The notes below the pieces were generated by a model that had not been told where the DNA came from, searched no databases, and saw nothing but the letters and a program-made list of their open reading frames with translations. From positions 1 to 41,486 of the forward strand of contig WJME01000308.1 in NCBI GenBank assembly GCA_014728115.1: 41,486 nucleotides of DNA, given 5' to 3'. The translations under genes were made by a program, and so were the position numbers. Origin of the DNA: Candidatus Zhuqueibacterota bacterium (GTDB lineage: Bacteria > Zhuqueibacterota > Zhuqueibacteria > Residuimicrobiales > Oceaniaggregativiventaceae). This document shows positions 17,022-25,739 of this stretch, piece by piece (the stretch's first letter is position 1; every line of letters starts with the position of its first letter).

Positions 17022-17543
17022 CTAGATTGCGTCAAGAATCCAAAGACATATTTCCCAGAGCGATGAACTGACATAGTCGGCCAAAGGGGAGGGAGGTGGC
17101 GAATGAGGATGGGTGATCAGGGCGGTACGGCAGCCCGCACGGTGACCGGCTTGAATATCACTCTCCTTGTCACCGATAAAAATGCTCGAGCCAAGATCGA
17201 TTTCATGATCCCGGGCAGCTTGCTGAATCATCACAGGTGAAGGTTTTCTGCACCCTTGAACCGGATTATTGGGGGCATCAAAACAGCAATAAATGCCGTC
17301 AAAGGATAACCCCAGGTGTTGTTCCACTTTGCTGTTCACTTGCCCTACCTGGTCTTTGGATATCAATCCCCGGCCCACTGCGGATTGATTGGTGACCAGA
17401 ATCAAGAGATATCCTGCTTGTGCCAAAGCGTGACAAGCTTTTTTGGCATCCGGCAAGAGTTTTACCTTTTGCGGATCCCCGTTATAGGGTATATTGACGA
17501 TGAGCGTATCATCGCGATCAAAAAGTACTGCTTTATTTTTCAT
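17022..17543 (-). CDS. gmhB: HAD phosphatase, D,D-heptose 1,7-bisphosphate phosphatase-like
   Basis: Cytoplasmic HAD-superfamily phosphatase of 173 residues. Motif I is FDRDDT (nucleophile Asp9, acid Asp11), motif II VTNQS within VTNQSAVGRG, the CRKPSP lysine motif III, and IGDKESDIQAG motif IV. The HisB-N/GmhB subfamily is clear, and the gene overlaps the heptose kinase by 11 bases, so removal of the C7 phosphate from heptose bisphosphate is the likely job. The zinc loop is odd: GmhB normally has C-x-H...C-x-C before RKP, but here it reads CCFDAPNNPVQGCRKP, so His and one Cys appear lost. GmhA and the adenylyltransferase HldC are not in the window. Confidence 0.78.
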   Translation of the reverse strand: MKNKAVLFDRDDTLIVNIPYNGDPQKVKLLPDAKKACHALAQAGYLLILVTNQSAVGRGLISKDQVGQVNSKVEQHLGLSFDGIYCCFDAPNNPVQGCRKPSPVMIQQAARDHEIDLGSSIFIGDKESDIQAGHRAGCRTALITHPHSPPPSPLADYVSSSLWEICLWILDAI

Positions 17544-18513
17544 GTCGAAAACTCGTAATCAATTCCCGGGGCGTGAGCGTCGCTGTACCCAACTTTCCGA
17601 CGACAATGCCGGCAGCGTGATTGGCAATTTCCGCAGCAGCAGGTCCCTGTAATCCGGCCGATAAAGCAGCGGTAAAAAAGGCGATCACCGTGTCACCGGC
17701 TCCCGAGACATCATAGACTTCTCTGGCCCGGGTTGGAGTATGGTAAACCGGCTCCGGAGGGTGAAATAGCATCATGCCTTGTTCCCCCAGAGTAATAAGC
17801 AAGTAGGGAATCTGCCAAAGAGACAACAAGCGTTCTCCAATGTCCACCAGAGAGTCGTTATCCTCGCGATAGGGGATATTGGCTGCCAGGTAGGCTTCCT
17901 GACGGTTGGGTTTAACCACCGTACACCCCGACCAGTTGATCGGGTTGGCGGGATTCGGATCCACGCTGGTGATCTTTTCTGATTTGTGCGCCAGCACCAA
18001 AATCCGGTCTACAAGTGTCTGATCGATCAATCCTTTGCCATAATCTTCGATAATGATGGCATCGTGTTGCAGGATGAGAGATTCCAGCAGGGATTCTGTC
18101 ACGGCTGTTGGCCTGACTGTACCCTCACCTTCGCGATCAACGCGGCAGACCTGTTGATGGCGAGCGATGATGCGGGTTTTTACCGTCGTCTGGTATTCCG
18201 GCAGGTTCACGACACCGCGGGTCGAGATACCCGCTTTTTGCATGGTTTCGACAAGGTGTGCGCCATGATCATCCTGCCCGATCAGCCCGCAAATGGTGAC
18301 AGTCACACCAAAATCGGACAAATTTCGCGCCACATTTGCTGCCCCGCCGGGATAGGCACTTTCATGAGTCACTCGTACCACCGGAACCGGTGCTTCCGGT
18401 GAAATTCTATTCACTTTTCCATAGATGAATTTATCCAACATCAGGTCACCGATGACCAGGATTTTCTGTTTTTGTAATTGCCCGACTGCTGTGGAAATAT
18501 CACTTTTTTTCAT
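17533..18513 (-). CDS. hldA: D-glycero-beta-D-manno-heptose-7-phosphate kinase (HldA / RfaE domain I)
   Basis: PfkB-fold kinase of 326 residues that would add the C1 phosphate to heptose 7-phosphate on the route to ADP-heptose for LPS core. VIGDLMLDKFIYGKVNRISPEAPVPVV and YPGGAANVARNLS are diagnostic of RfaE/HldE kinases, and VSGAGDTVIAFFTAAL holds the catalytic Asp. The adenylyltransferase half of HldE is absent, so this is the one-domain HldA form. A ribosome binding site (AGGA) sits just upstream of the ATG. It overlaps the phosphatase gene and probably leads a two-gene operon. The presence of this pair supports a diderm envelope with heptose-containing LPS. Confidence 0.9.
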   Translation of the reverse strand: MKKSDISTAVGQLQKQKILVIGDLMLDKFIYGKVNRISPEAPVPVVRVTHESAYPGGAANVARNLSDFGVTVTICGLIGQDDHGAHLVETMQKAGISTRGVVNLPEYQTTVKTRIIARHQQVCRVDREGEGTVRPTAVTESLLESLILQHDAIIIEDYGKGLIDQTLVDRILVLAHKSEKITSVDPNPANPINWSGCTVVKPNRQEAYLAANIPYREDNDSLVDIGERLLSLWQIPYLLITLGEQGMMLFHPPEPVYHTPTRAREVYDVSGAGDTVIAFFTAALSAGLQGPAAAEIANHAAGIVVGKLGTATLTPRELITSFRHEK

Positions 18514-18690
18514 GTGGTCCTAGACTCCTCTACGATCAAGATACAGTTTACATAAACAAAAGATGATATTCAAGATCGAATTTTGATGAAAAGTATGCGA
18601 TTCATGTGTTGTTTAAAGTCAAAAGCGAATTCCACTTTTTTTGAGTGAGGAACCCGATGGTTTCCAGGACGTAAAAGAGAAAAAATCAAA

Positions 18691-18720
18691 TGAGAAAATT
18701 AATGCTTGGATGAGAAAATT
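18691..18720. repeat. Direct repeat TGAGAAAATT, 20-base period
   Basis: TGAGAAAATT occurs at 18691-18700 and 18711-18720, exactly 20 bases apart, in the AT-rich region between the divergent heptose kinase and TolB-like genes. The following bases (TAAT/TTAAT) also match partly. Same-face spacing of about two helical turns fits a regulator binding site, but no regulator is known. Confidence 0.35.
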
Positions 18721-18807
18721 TAATTTGTTAAGTTACTTTCCAAACTAACTGTGCAAAATTTTCTGAATTTTCAATCCCTGTTCAAGAACTGAAAGGAGAG
18801 TTTCCCT

Positions 18808-19764
18808 TTGCGATATTTATTGTTGTTTTTGCTGGTGACCATGCCTCTCTATGCAAAAACATTCACGGTTCAAGGACCATCCCAACATATGGCCGGTGAT
18901 CTTGAGAATCCTTTGATGCAGCCCCGTTGGTCTCCAAATGGAAACGTTATTGCCATGACCGGCGATCATTATACAGGAATTCAACTCTATCAACTGCAAG
19001 ATCAAAATGTGATCACCCTGACCTCAGACCGTGCCGCCGGTTTCGGATTGAGCTGGTCTCCGGACGGAGAGACCATAGTCAGCCGGGTCGCCCGCTTTGA
19101 GAATAAACGACGCTTGAACGCGATAAAACTCTATAGGATAAACCAAAAAAACGATCGAATATTGCTGGATTATACCCCTGCCACTCCGGGATTACCCGCA
19201 TGGACGGCAGATGGATCCGCTGTTTTGGCACTGGTCAATGATGAGGTCGAGCTATTTGCCGTCTCAGACATTCCAACGGTTCAAAGGATCGCGCCCGAAT
19301 CGCCCATCCCCCTCGTCAATGGCGATGAAATGATTATTGTCCGGGGAAGCGATAGCGGAGATCGGATTGTAAAAACCCGAACCCGATCGCGTATATTGAA
19401 TGCGGTTTTATCCCCTGACGGCAAAAAAATCGCTTATGAGGTCTATGGCGGCTCGATGCATGTCATGAATATTGACGGCTCTGGCGATGTCGATCTGGGA
19501 CCCGGTTTTCGCCCGCGCTGGCATCCTGATTCAAAGCATCTGGTCTATATGATTACCCGTGATGACGGTCACCGGATCACCGAATCGGATCTGTATACCA
19601 TCCGTATCGATGGGCAGGATAAAACCCGATTGCAATTTTCTGAAAATCGTCTGGAAATGAATCCGGATTGGTCACCTGATGGCCATTGGATTGCCTATGA
19701 TGTCTCTGAGCTCGGAGCGGTTTACCGGGTCGAAGTGCAAGGCAATGAGGAGGTGAACCAATGA
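18808..19764 (+). CDS. Secreted TolB-like WD40/PD40 beta-propeller
   Basis: Periplasmic or surface propeller of 318 residues. Translation appears to start at a TTG (18808), 8 bases after AAGGAGAG; this gives a clean signal peptide (about 1-16, ending LYA). Six PD40-type blades are visible, each with a W/L-SPDG-like turn: PRWSPNGNVIA, LSWSPDGETIV, PAWTADGSAVL, AVLSPDGKKIA, PRWHPDSKHLV and NPDWSPDGHWIA. It lacks the N-terminal alpha/beta domain of true TolB, so it is not simply the Tol-Pal TolB. Its stop overlaps the amidase start by four bases, so the two are coupled. It may bind a protein or glycan partner of the amidase. Confidence 0.8.
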   Translation: MRYLLLFLLVTMPLYAKTFTVQGPSQHMAGDLENPLMQPRWSPNGNVIAMTGDHYTGIQLYQLQDQNVITLTSDRAAGFGLSWSPDGETIVSRVARFENKRRLNAIKLYRINQKNDRILLDYTPATPGLPAWTADGSAVLALVNDEVELFAVSDIPTVQRIAPESPIPLVNGDEMIIVRGSDSGDRIVKTRTRSRILNAVLSPDGKKIAYEVYGGSMHVMNIDGSGDVDLGPGFRPRWHPDSKHLVYMITRDDGHRITESDLYTIRIDGQDKTRLQFSENRLEMNPDWSPDGHWIAYDVSELGAVYRVEVQGNEEVNQ

Positions 19765-22271
19765 AAAATGTCTTGATCATTTTCATCTCTTTATTTATTA
19801 TCGTCTCTGTTCATGCCCAGGAGATTACCGGTCTCGCCGGATGGAACATCTTTCTCGATCCGGGACACAGCCGCACCGAAAACCAGGGCGTATTTGGCTA
19901 TCCCGAAGCCTATCGCAATCTCGATGTCGCTCTGGCTTTACGCGATATGTTGCTAGAAACCACAGATATCGACACGGTCTATCTGTCCCGTACCAATGAT
20001 CAGGAATATGTCAGCCTGACACAACGCTCGGATAGGGCCAATCAGCTGGGCGCTGCCTGGTTTCACTCGATTCATAGTGATGCCGGTCCTCCGTCAGCCA
20101 ACAGCACGCTGTTGTTGTGGGGACAATACCGCAATGGCCTTGAAAAAGTGCCTAACGGCGGGCAGGCCATGAGCGATATCATGATCGTCTATCTGACAGA
20201 GGGGATGCGCACGTATACCATACGCGGTTCTGTCGGTGATTGCAGCTTTTATGGCTGCTCCGGAACGGGTCCATACCTCAGCGTCAATCGCCGCACCACC
20301 ATGCCCTCTGAGTTAAGCGAGTCCGGATTCCATACTAATCCCGTACAGGTCATGAGATTTATGAACGCGGATTGGGCAAGACTGGAGGCCAAGACCTTTT
20401 ATACCTCGATTCTGACCTACTTTGGCCTCGAAAAACCTTTTTTCGGAACAGTGACCGGATATGTCTTCGATGCCGAGACCGGTGTAACACTCAATGGTAT
20501 CGAACTGGATCTCAACGGCCGGTCATATGTGACCGATACCTATGAAACAGTATTCCAGAGATGGTCCAATGATCCTGATGAACTCTCGAACGGAATGTAC
20601 TATTATCAGGATCTGCCCGATTCCACGATGACCTTAATTGCAAAAGGCGAAAATTATTATGCGGATACTCTGGAGGTGGATATCGAAGCGGACTTTTTTA
20701 CTTTCCAGGATGTGCCCCTGATTTCCAAGAGACCGCCCTATATCGTGGATACAGAACCTGTGCAACAGGATACGTTGTTTGCCGCCTGGGATCCGATCAT
20801 CATCGATTTCAGTCGTCCCATGGATGCTGAAGCGGTTGCAGCCAATCTCAGGTTCGAACCCCTGGCTACCGGCATTGAGATTTTTTGGACCAACAAAAAC
20901 ATGCGCATGATTATCCGTACGGATACGCTGCAGTATTTGACAGACTATCGGTTGACCCTCTCTGGGGCAGCCACAGATCGCTATTTTCATCCCCTGGATG
21001 GCAATGGCGATGGTGCTGGCGGCGATGAATTCGAACTGACCTTTAGAACCGGTCCGGAAGACCTCACCCCCCCACGGCTTGCCGGTGCCACACCCAGGCC
21101 CAATGTCAGAGACGTTCTGCCAGGTGCTGTCATCAATCTCGAATTTGATGAAGAGATCGACCCTGCGACTCTGGAAGGGCGAATCTGGGTGACCCCGGAG
21201 CCAAATGGCGAGCCTGTTTCCGGTCAACTCGATCATCTGATCCTGAATGAGCAGAGTATTGTCAGCTTTTTCCCGGACCAACCTCTGGCCATAGAACAAA
21301 AATACAAAGTGTTTGTCGAGAGCGGCATCCGCGATCTCGAAGGAAATGCCACCCAAACTGCAAAGCAATTCTTTTTTACCACTGGCAATCAAATCTATTC
21401 CAGTATACCCATCGATGATTTCAATGATGGTTTGGATGACTGGTTCGTGCCCCAGCAGAGCGGATCTTCGACAGGATTTATCAGCGAACGAACCGGCGTC
21501 GTATCTGATCCTTCCGTGGTCAATCTGACCATCAACAGTCAGGCTTCTATGCAACTCAAGGTCGCATGGGATACAGATGCCAGCGATTGGCTGATTAGAG
21601 AATATCTGGCCGGATCAGAGCCCAGGTCAGTGACGTTTGATACCAGCATGATCCTTCAGGTGGATGTCTTTGGCGATGACAGCGGAAATCTGTTTCGCTT
21701 TGCAGTAGATGATCATGTGCCCCAGTCTGGCGCCGGAAATCATGAAGTCAGTCCCTGGTTCACCATTGACTGGAAAGGCTGGAAAACACTTTCCTGGGAT
21801 TTGGGCAAAGGCGAGGTCGGTTCATGGATCGGCGATCAGATTCTGCAAGGCACGATGCGGTTTGACAGTTTTCAGTTGAGCTATGTGCCGGGCAAGGCCG
21901 ATACCACCATCGTGTGGTTTGACAATTTACGGATTTCTTCAGAAACGACAACGGCTGTGCGTGACCCTGAAATCGTAAACACTTTGCCCGATCGCTTTGG
22001 ACTCGAACAAAATTATCCCAACCCATTCAACGGCCATACCACAATCGCTTACCATTTGCCTGCGGGAGAGCATCGTGTAAGCGTAAAAATCTATAACATC
22101 CGTGGTGAACAGATCAGAACTCTGGTTCAGCAAACCCAATCTGCAGGTCAGCATACCGTCACCTGGGATGCGCGTGATCAGGAGTCCAGAGAGGTGGCCA
22201 GCGGCATTTATCTGGTCCGTTTGCAGGCAGGGGATTGGAATCAATCAAAGCGAATGCTGTATGTAAAATAA
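19761..22271 (+). CDS. Secreted Amidase_3 with Ig-like domains and C-terminal sorting tail
   Basis: Exported protein of 836 residues with a signal peptide (1-20). Residues about 25-220 are an N-acetylmuramoyl-L-alanine amidase (Amidase_3) domain: zinc ligands His36 (DPGHS), Glu49 and His105 (HSIHSD), and catalytic Glu187 in SESGFHTN. A carboxypeptidase-regulatory-like beta module (about 225-320) and two Big_5-type Ig domains (about 325-435 and 437-550) follow, then a beta-sandwich of carbohydrate-binding type (about 555-735) and a 90-residue tail (FGLEQNYPNPFN... to the end) of the FCB secretion/anchoring type. It should cut peptide stems from glycan outside the cell or in the envelope. Coupled to the TolB-like gene and closed by a strong terminator. 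Confidence 0.88.
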   Translation: MKNVLIIFISLFIIVSVHAQEITGLAGWNIFLDPGHSRTENQGVFGYPEAYRNLDVALALRDMLLETTDIDTVYLSRTNDQEYVSLTQRSDRANQLGAAWFHSIHSDAGPPSANSTLLLWGQYRNGLEKVPNGGQAMSDIMIVYLTEGMRTYTIRGSVGDCSFYGCSGTGPYLSVNRRTTMPSELSESGFHTNPVQVMRFMNADWARLEAKTFYTSILTYFGLEKPFFGTVTGYVFDAETGVTLNGIELDLNGRSYVTDTYETVFQRWSNDPDELSNGMYYYQDLPDSTMTLIAKGENYYADTLEVDIEADFFTFQDVPLISKRPPYIVDTEPVQQDTLFAAWDPIIIDFSRPMDAEAVAANLRFEPLATGIEIFWTNKNMRMIIRTDTLQYLTDYRLTLSGAATDRYFHPLDGNGDGAGGDEFELTFRTGPEDLTPPRLAGATPRPNVRDVLPGAVINLEFDEEIDPATLEGRIWVTPEPNGEPVSGQLDHLILNEQSIVSFFPDQPLAIEQKYKVFVESGIRDLEGNATQTAKQFFFTTGNQIYSSIPIDDFNDGLDDWFVPQQSGSSTGFISERTGVVSDPSVVNLTINSQASMQLKVAWDTDASDWLIREYLAGSEPRSVTFDTSMILQVDVFGDDSGNLFRFAVDDHVPQSGAGNHEVSPWFTIDWKGWKTLSWDLGKGEVGSWIGDQILQGTMRFDSFQLSYVPGKADTTIVWFDNLRISSETTTAVRDPEIVNTLPDRFGLEQNYPNPFNGHTTIAYHLPAGEHRVSVKIYNIRGEQIRTLVQQTQSAGQHTVTWDARDQESREVASGIYLVRLQAGDWNQSKRMLYVK

Positions 22272-22298
22272 AAAGAATACCCCATTATTTTAAAAAAA

Positions 22299-22327
22299 GG
22301 TTCTGGACATTCCAGGACCTTTTTTTT
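22299..22327 (+). terminator. Rho-independent terminator after amidase gene
   Basis: A 9-bp stem (GGTTCTGGA at 22299-22307 with TCCAGGACC at 22311-22319, one G-T pair), a 3-base loop and a run of eight T. The stem is also preceded by seven A. It ends the propeller-amidase operon 28 bases after the stop. Confidence 0.92.
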
Positions 22328-22372
22328 ATCTTTAGTCTGATTAGATTCTGGTCATAAACTGGGAGTCTTGCC

Positions 22373-23890
22373 ATGTCATCAACCCTTTCAAGACGGTCGT
22401 TTTTAAAAACAACAGGTGCAGCATTGGTCACGAGCCCGTTTTTAGCTCGTTGTCGCGCCAGACAAAAAAAGCCCAATCTGTTATTTTTATGGACCGATCA
22501 GCAGCGATTCGACACCCTCGCTGCTTATGGGAATACGGTTATCAACGTCCCGAATCTGAATAAACTGGCTGAAAAGAGCATTGTATTCGAGAAAGCGTAT
22601 GTCAGCCAGCCGGTCTGCACACCTTCCCGATCGACTGTGATGACCGGACTCTGGCCTCATCAGAATGGGTGCACGGCCAACAATATCCCGCTGCGTCAGG
22701 AAACACCATGCCTGCCCCAGCTCATCGATGATCCCGAGTATGCGACCGCCTATATGGGAAAATGGCATCTGGGAGATGAAATATTTGCACAGCATGGGTT
22801 CGGGGAATGGGTTGCTATCGAAGATGGCTATACAAAACACTATGGACCTGAAAGAGACAAAAGCGAGCGTAGCGAATACCACCATTTTCTGATCGAACAC
22901 GGCTATCAGCCTGACAGAGACAATAATACGTTTAGCCGGGGGTTTGCAGCCCATCGTCCTCTCGAGCATTGCAAACCAGCCTTTTTGGAAAAAAGTGCTT
23001 CTGATTTTTTGCGCCACAACAAAGATCGTCCCTTTATGCTCTATATCAATTTCCTGGAACCCCATACTCCGTTTTACGGCCCCCTGAATGATCTGCATGA
23101 CCCCGAACGTGTGGGTCTGCCGGAAAACGCCTTTGATCCTCTGGAGGAAAATGAACCTCTGCGGTACAAGGTGAGCCGTGAAGCCATGCAACAGAGATAT
23201 GGATCGACACCTGAAAAATGGAAAGAACTCAATGCCATATATCATGGTCTGGTCACTCAGGTGGACCAAGCAGTGGGAGGCATACTTGATACCCTTGACC
23301 AGATGGGCCTGAGAGACAATACCATTATCGTTTTTACCAGTGATCATGGTGAGATGATGTCATCACATGGAATGTTTGCCAAGCAATACATGTATGAAGA
23401 ATCGGCTCGCGTCCCCTGGTTGATGAGCGTGCCGGGGATGACCGAAAAGCAAGAGATATATCACGAACCGGTCAGTCACATCGATCTGGTGCCGACCCTG
23501 TTAGAGTTGATGGGCAAACCGAAAAAAGCCGGTTCTCTGCCCGGCAAGAGTCTGGTCAACCGCATCACCGGCAAAGAGTCCAGGCACCAGGACGTATTTG
23601 TCGAATGGAACCCCAACCGGGTGCACTATGTGCAAGGAACCGACCTGGCCACCCCGCAGGAGATCGAAAAGATCGAGCAAGAACACGTACGCACAGTGGT
23701 TACCCCGGATGGCTGGAAACTCTGCCTGAGCGATTGTGACAAGCACCAGCTCTTTCATCTCGAGAGCGATCCGCTGGAAACCACAAATCTCTATGGCCGG
23801 GCTGAATATCAGGAGGTTGTGGATCGGCTGAAGAAAAAAATCCTGGACTGGCAAAAACAGGTAGGAGATCATCTGACTTTGCGGGTGTGA
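22373..23890 (+). CDS. Sulfatase (Cys-type, Tat-exported)
   Basis: Type I sulfatase of 505 residues that should hydrolyse sulfate esters after its Cys is turned into formylglycine. The activation motif CTPSR starts at Cys82. Other active-site pieces are LWTDQQRFD (metal ligands), GKWHLGD and TSDHGE. The N-terminus SRRSFLKTTGAA is a twin-arginine signal, fitting export of a folded, metal-loaded enzyme. GGGAGT lies before the ATG. The C-terminal subdomain (DKHQLFHLESDPLETTNLY) is complete. Substrate is unknown; the family includes heparan, chondroitin and choline sulfatases. It stands alone between the amidase terminator and a small secreted protein. Confidence 0.93.
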   Translation: MSSTLSRRSFLKTTGAALVTSPFLARCRARQKKPNLLFLWTDQQRFDTLAAYGNTVINVPNLNKLAEKSIVFEKAYVSQPVCTPSRSTVMTGLWPHQNGCTANNIPLRQETPCLPQLIDDPEYATAYMGKWHLGDEIFAQHGFGEWVAIEDGYTKHYGPERDKSERSEYHHFLIEHGYQPDRDNNTFSRGFAAHRPLEHCKPAFLEKSASDFLRHNKDRPFMLYINFLEPHTPFYGPLNDLHDPERVGLPENAFDPLEENEPLRYKVSREAMQQRYGSTPEKWKELNAIYHGLVTQVDQAVGGILDTLDQMGLRDNTIIVFTSDHGEMMSSHGMFAKQYMYEESARVPWLMSVPGMTEKQEIYHEPVSHIDLVPTLLELMGKPKKAGSLPGKSLVNRITGKESRHQDVFVEWNPNRVHYVQGTDLATPQEIEKIEQEHVRTVVTPDGWKLCLSDCDKHQLFHLESDPLETTNLYGRAEYQEVVDRLKKKILDWQKQVGDHLTLRV

Positions 23891-24013
23891 TCTTTCCACA
23901 GGATCAATGGTTGAAATAATTTTGTGGTTTTATTTTTCTGGTTTTCGTACATTTCTCGGTCTGTATTATATCGACATATCACTCACACATTTTCCTGACA
24001 GAAGGGAGACAAG

Positions 24014-24499
24014 ATGAATAAAAGTGCTCTGAGCATGTTGGTGTTTTTTTGTGTCTTTGTGTCCATCGGACTGGGGCAAAAGGTGGTCGATTTCTCAGGG
24101 TCATGGACCCTCGATAAAGAAAAGACAGAATTGTCCCGGGTGGGTCTGTATCTGTCGAAAATCGAGGTCACGCAAAAAGGGGACACTCTGATTGCAAAAA
24201 GAACCTATGTCAACCGCGATGGTGAACACTATCCTTTTACCGAGCATCTGACATTGGATGGTCAGGAAGCAAAAATGGAGATCTATGATATGCCCCGCAT
24301 CAGTTCTGCGAAACTGAGCGAGGATAAAACGTGCGTCAATGTCGTATCCACAGTCACTTATTACGGCGACTATGGTGCAACGGATATCCAAATCACTGAA
24401 AGATGGAGCTTGGAAGAGGGGAATGTGCTCAAAATTCACTCCACATCAAAAACCGACGAGGGTGAACGCGAGCTTGCCGCGTTTTATAAAAAATTGTAA
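24014..24499 (+). CDS. Small secreted beta-rich protein, unknown
   Basis: 161-residue protein with a signal peptide (about 1-22) and a beta-rich body that opens FSGSWTLDKEKTEL. Many secreted proteins of Bacteroidota and Acidobacteria open this way ('GtWkld...kS') and are thought to adopt a lipocalin-like barrel. One cysteine (KTCVN) and no catalytic motif are visible. AAGGGAG before the ATG is a good ribosome binding site. It follows the sulfatase by 123 bases on the same strand and is followed by a strong hairpin. Function unknown; a ligand-binding role is only a guess from fold resemblance. Confidence 0.75.
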   Translation: MNKSALSMLVFFCVFVSIGLGQKVVDFSGSWTLDKEKTELSRVGLYLSKIEVTQKGDTLIAKRTYVNRDGEHYPFTEHLTLDGQEAKMEIYDMPRISSAKLSEDKTCVNVVSTVTYYGDYGATDIQITERWSLEEGNVLKIHSTSKTDEGERELAAFYKKL

Positions 24500-24509
24500 C
24501 GATATAAAA

Positions 24510-24540
24510 GGATAGCAGGCAGGGGATTTGCCTGCTATCC
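24510..24540 (+). terminator. Strong hairpin downstream of the small secreted protein gene
   Basis: Perfect 12-bp inverted repeat (GGATAGCAGGCA at 24510-24521, TGCCTGCTATCC at 24529-24540) with a 7-base loop, 11 bases after the stop and between convergent genes. No T-tract follows on either strand, so it may stabilise the 3' end or terminate in both directions. Confidence 0.6.
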
Positions 24541-24582
24541 TGGTTCTGCTATACGATATTGATGGGTTGCCAAACAAAGAGG

Positions 24583-25563
24583 TTATTTAAGAAACAGCAT
24601 CTTTTTTACTGCGCTAAATGACTCTGTTTCCAGCCGGTAATAATAGAGGCCCGAGGGAACAGCCCTGCCGTTTTTATCTATGCCCTGCCATTGTACGGAA
24701 TGAGTTCCTGCTTGCAATTCTTTCTCTACCAGAACATCGACCGTTTTTCCCAAAACATCATAAACACTTAACCTGACCCTCGTTCTTTCGGGGATCTGAA
24801 AAGAGAGCGTGGTTTCCGGATTGAATGGATTGGGATAGTTTGCAAATAGTCTATATTCTTTGATCGTCTTTGAATCTCTCGATTTTACGCTGGTCCCTGG
24901 CGTATAGGTAACAATCAGTCGGGGGAAACGGGTAGTGTCGGCACTCTCTTTGCTATAGAAACGTTTGGCTGTCCGGATGACCGATTCATCGCCAATGATG
25001 ATCCACCCATGATTGGAATTGGGGTCATCGACCCAGGATTGCACGTCCGTCACCAACGGTGCAGTGGATTCCCAGGTATAGGTACCGTTTCCATCCACAG
25101 TATCGGTTGCGCTGGGAGTTGAAATATAGTCTCCGCCAGGAGTGTCCCAGGCTGTGGTGTTGAAAAATGCGTGGATCCAGGTTGCATCATTTTCTGCAGC
25201 TGATGTCCCCCGCCCTTCTTCACCGGCAGCATCTGAAGCGCCTTCTCCCCAGTCCCTGCTCACACGATGCACTGTCACGGGTGTGGGACCCGCTACTGTT
25301 TTATTCATGGTCAACGAGAGCGCCACACTCTGAATCTGTGCATCACCGGGGATGACTCCAAGGTTGAATTGTACGAGGGCACGCCGGACCTGGCCGTTAT
25401 TGGTATTGCCGGTAAAGAGATATTCGCCGGCGCCATTGCTCGATGTTCCCTGTGGGTCCTCGAAGAGCGTATTGTCTTTTTCAGGCAAAAGCTCAACTGT
25501 GGTTTGACCGACGATATTGGCAACAAAAATAACAGCTATCAAGACAAATACTCTTATCATCAT
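24583..25563 (-). CDS. Secreted DNRLRE-domain protein with C-terminal sorting tail
   Basis: Exported protein of 326 residues. A signal peptide (about 1-19) leads into a DNRLRE-type beta-sandwich (about 22-230): it starts with a 'xDNTLFEDPQGTSSNGAG' segment, has RRALVQFNL in the middle and ends FPRLIVTYTP, all typical. The last 85 residues (FANYPNPFNPETTLSFQIPE ... SGLYYYRLE ... KKMLFLK) are the sorting/anchoring tail also seen on the amidase. DNRLRE modules are found in secreted adhesion or polysaccharide-linked proteins and have no known catalytic centre. The start has GAGG upstream. It is transcribed alone, convergent with the small secreted protein gene. Confidence 0.82.
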   Translation of the reverse strand: MMIRVFVLIAVIFVANIVGQTTVELLPEKDNTLFEDPQGTSSNGAGEYLFTGNTNNGQVRRALVQFNLGVIPGDAQIQSVALSLTMNKTVAGPTPVTVHRVSRDWGEGASDAAGEEGRGTSAAENDATWIHAFFNTTAWDTPGGDYISTPSATDTVDGNGTYTWESTAPLVTDVQSWVDDPNSNHGWIIIGDESVIRTAKRFYSKESADTTRFPRLIVTYTPGTSVKSRDSKTIKEYRLFANYPNPFNPETTLSFQIPERTRVRLSVYDVLGKTVDVLVEKELQAGTHSVQWQGIDKNGRAVPSGLYYYRLETESFSAVKKMLFLK

Positions 25564-25739
25564 GATGCCTCATCGAAATATGATGAAAAATGGATTTTCT
25601 TTTTATAACAATTTACACCTCCTCGTTATTCAAATGAATGCATACCAGAGTGTATGATTTTTTATGACAGGTAATTGAAATAAAGACCACATGAATAGAG
25701 TTATGCTAATTACATTCATCAACAAAAGATAGGATAGAT

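Noticed and set aside
20634..21554. 306-codon open frame on the - strand
   Set aside because: It lies wholly inside the amidase gene on the other strand, has no ribosome binding site, and its translation looks like no protein family.
22487..23347. 286-codon open frame on the - strand
   Set aside because: Antisense to the first sulfatase, whose motifs are all intact; composition is that of a mirror frame.
25640..25655. CATAC...GTATG small palindrome between divergent genes
   Set aside because: Only five paired bases, expected by chance in AT-rich DNA.
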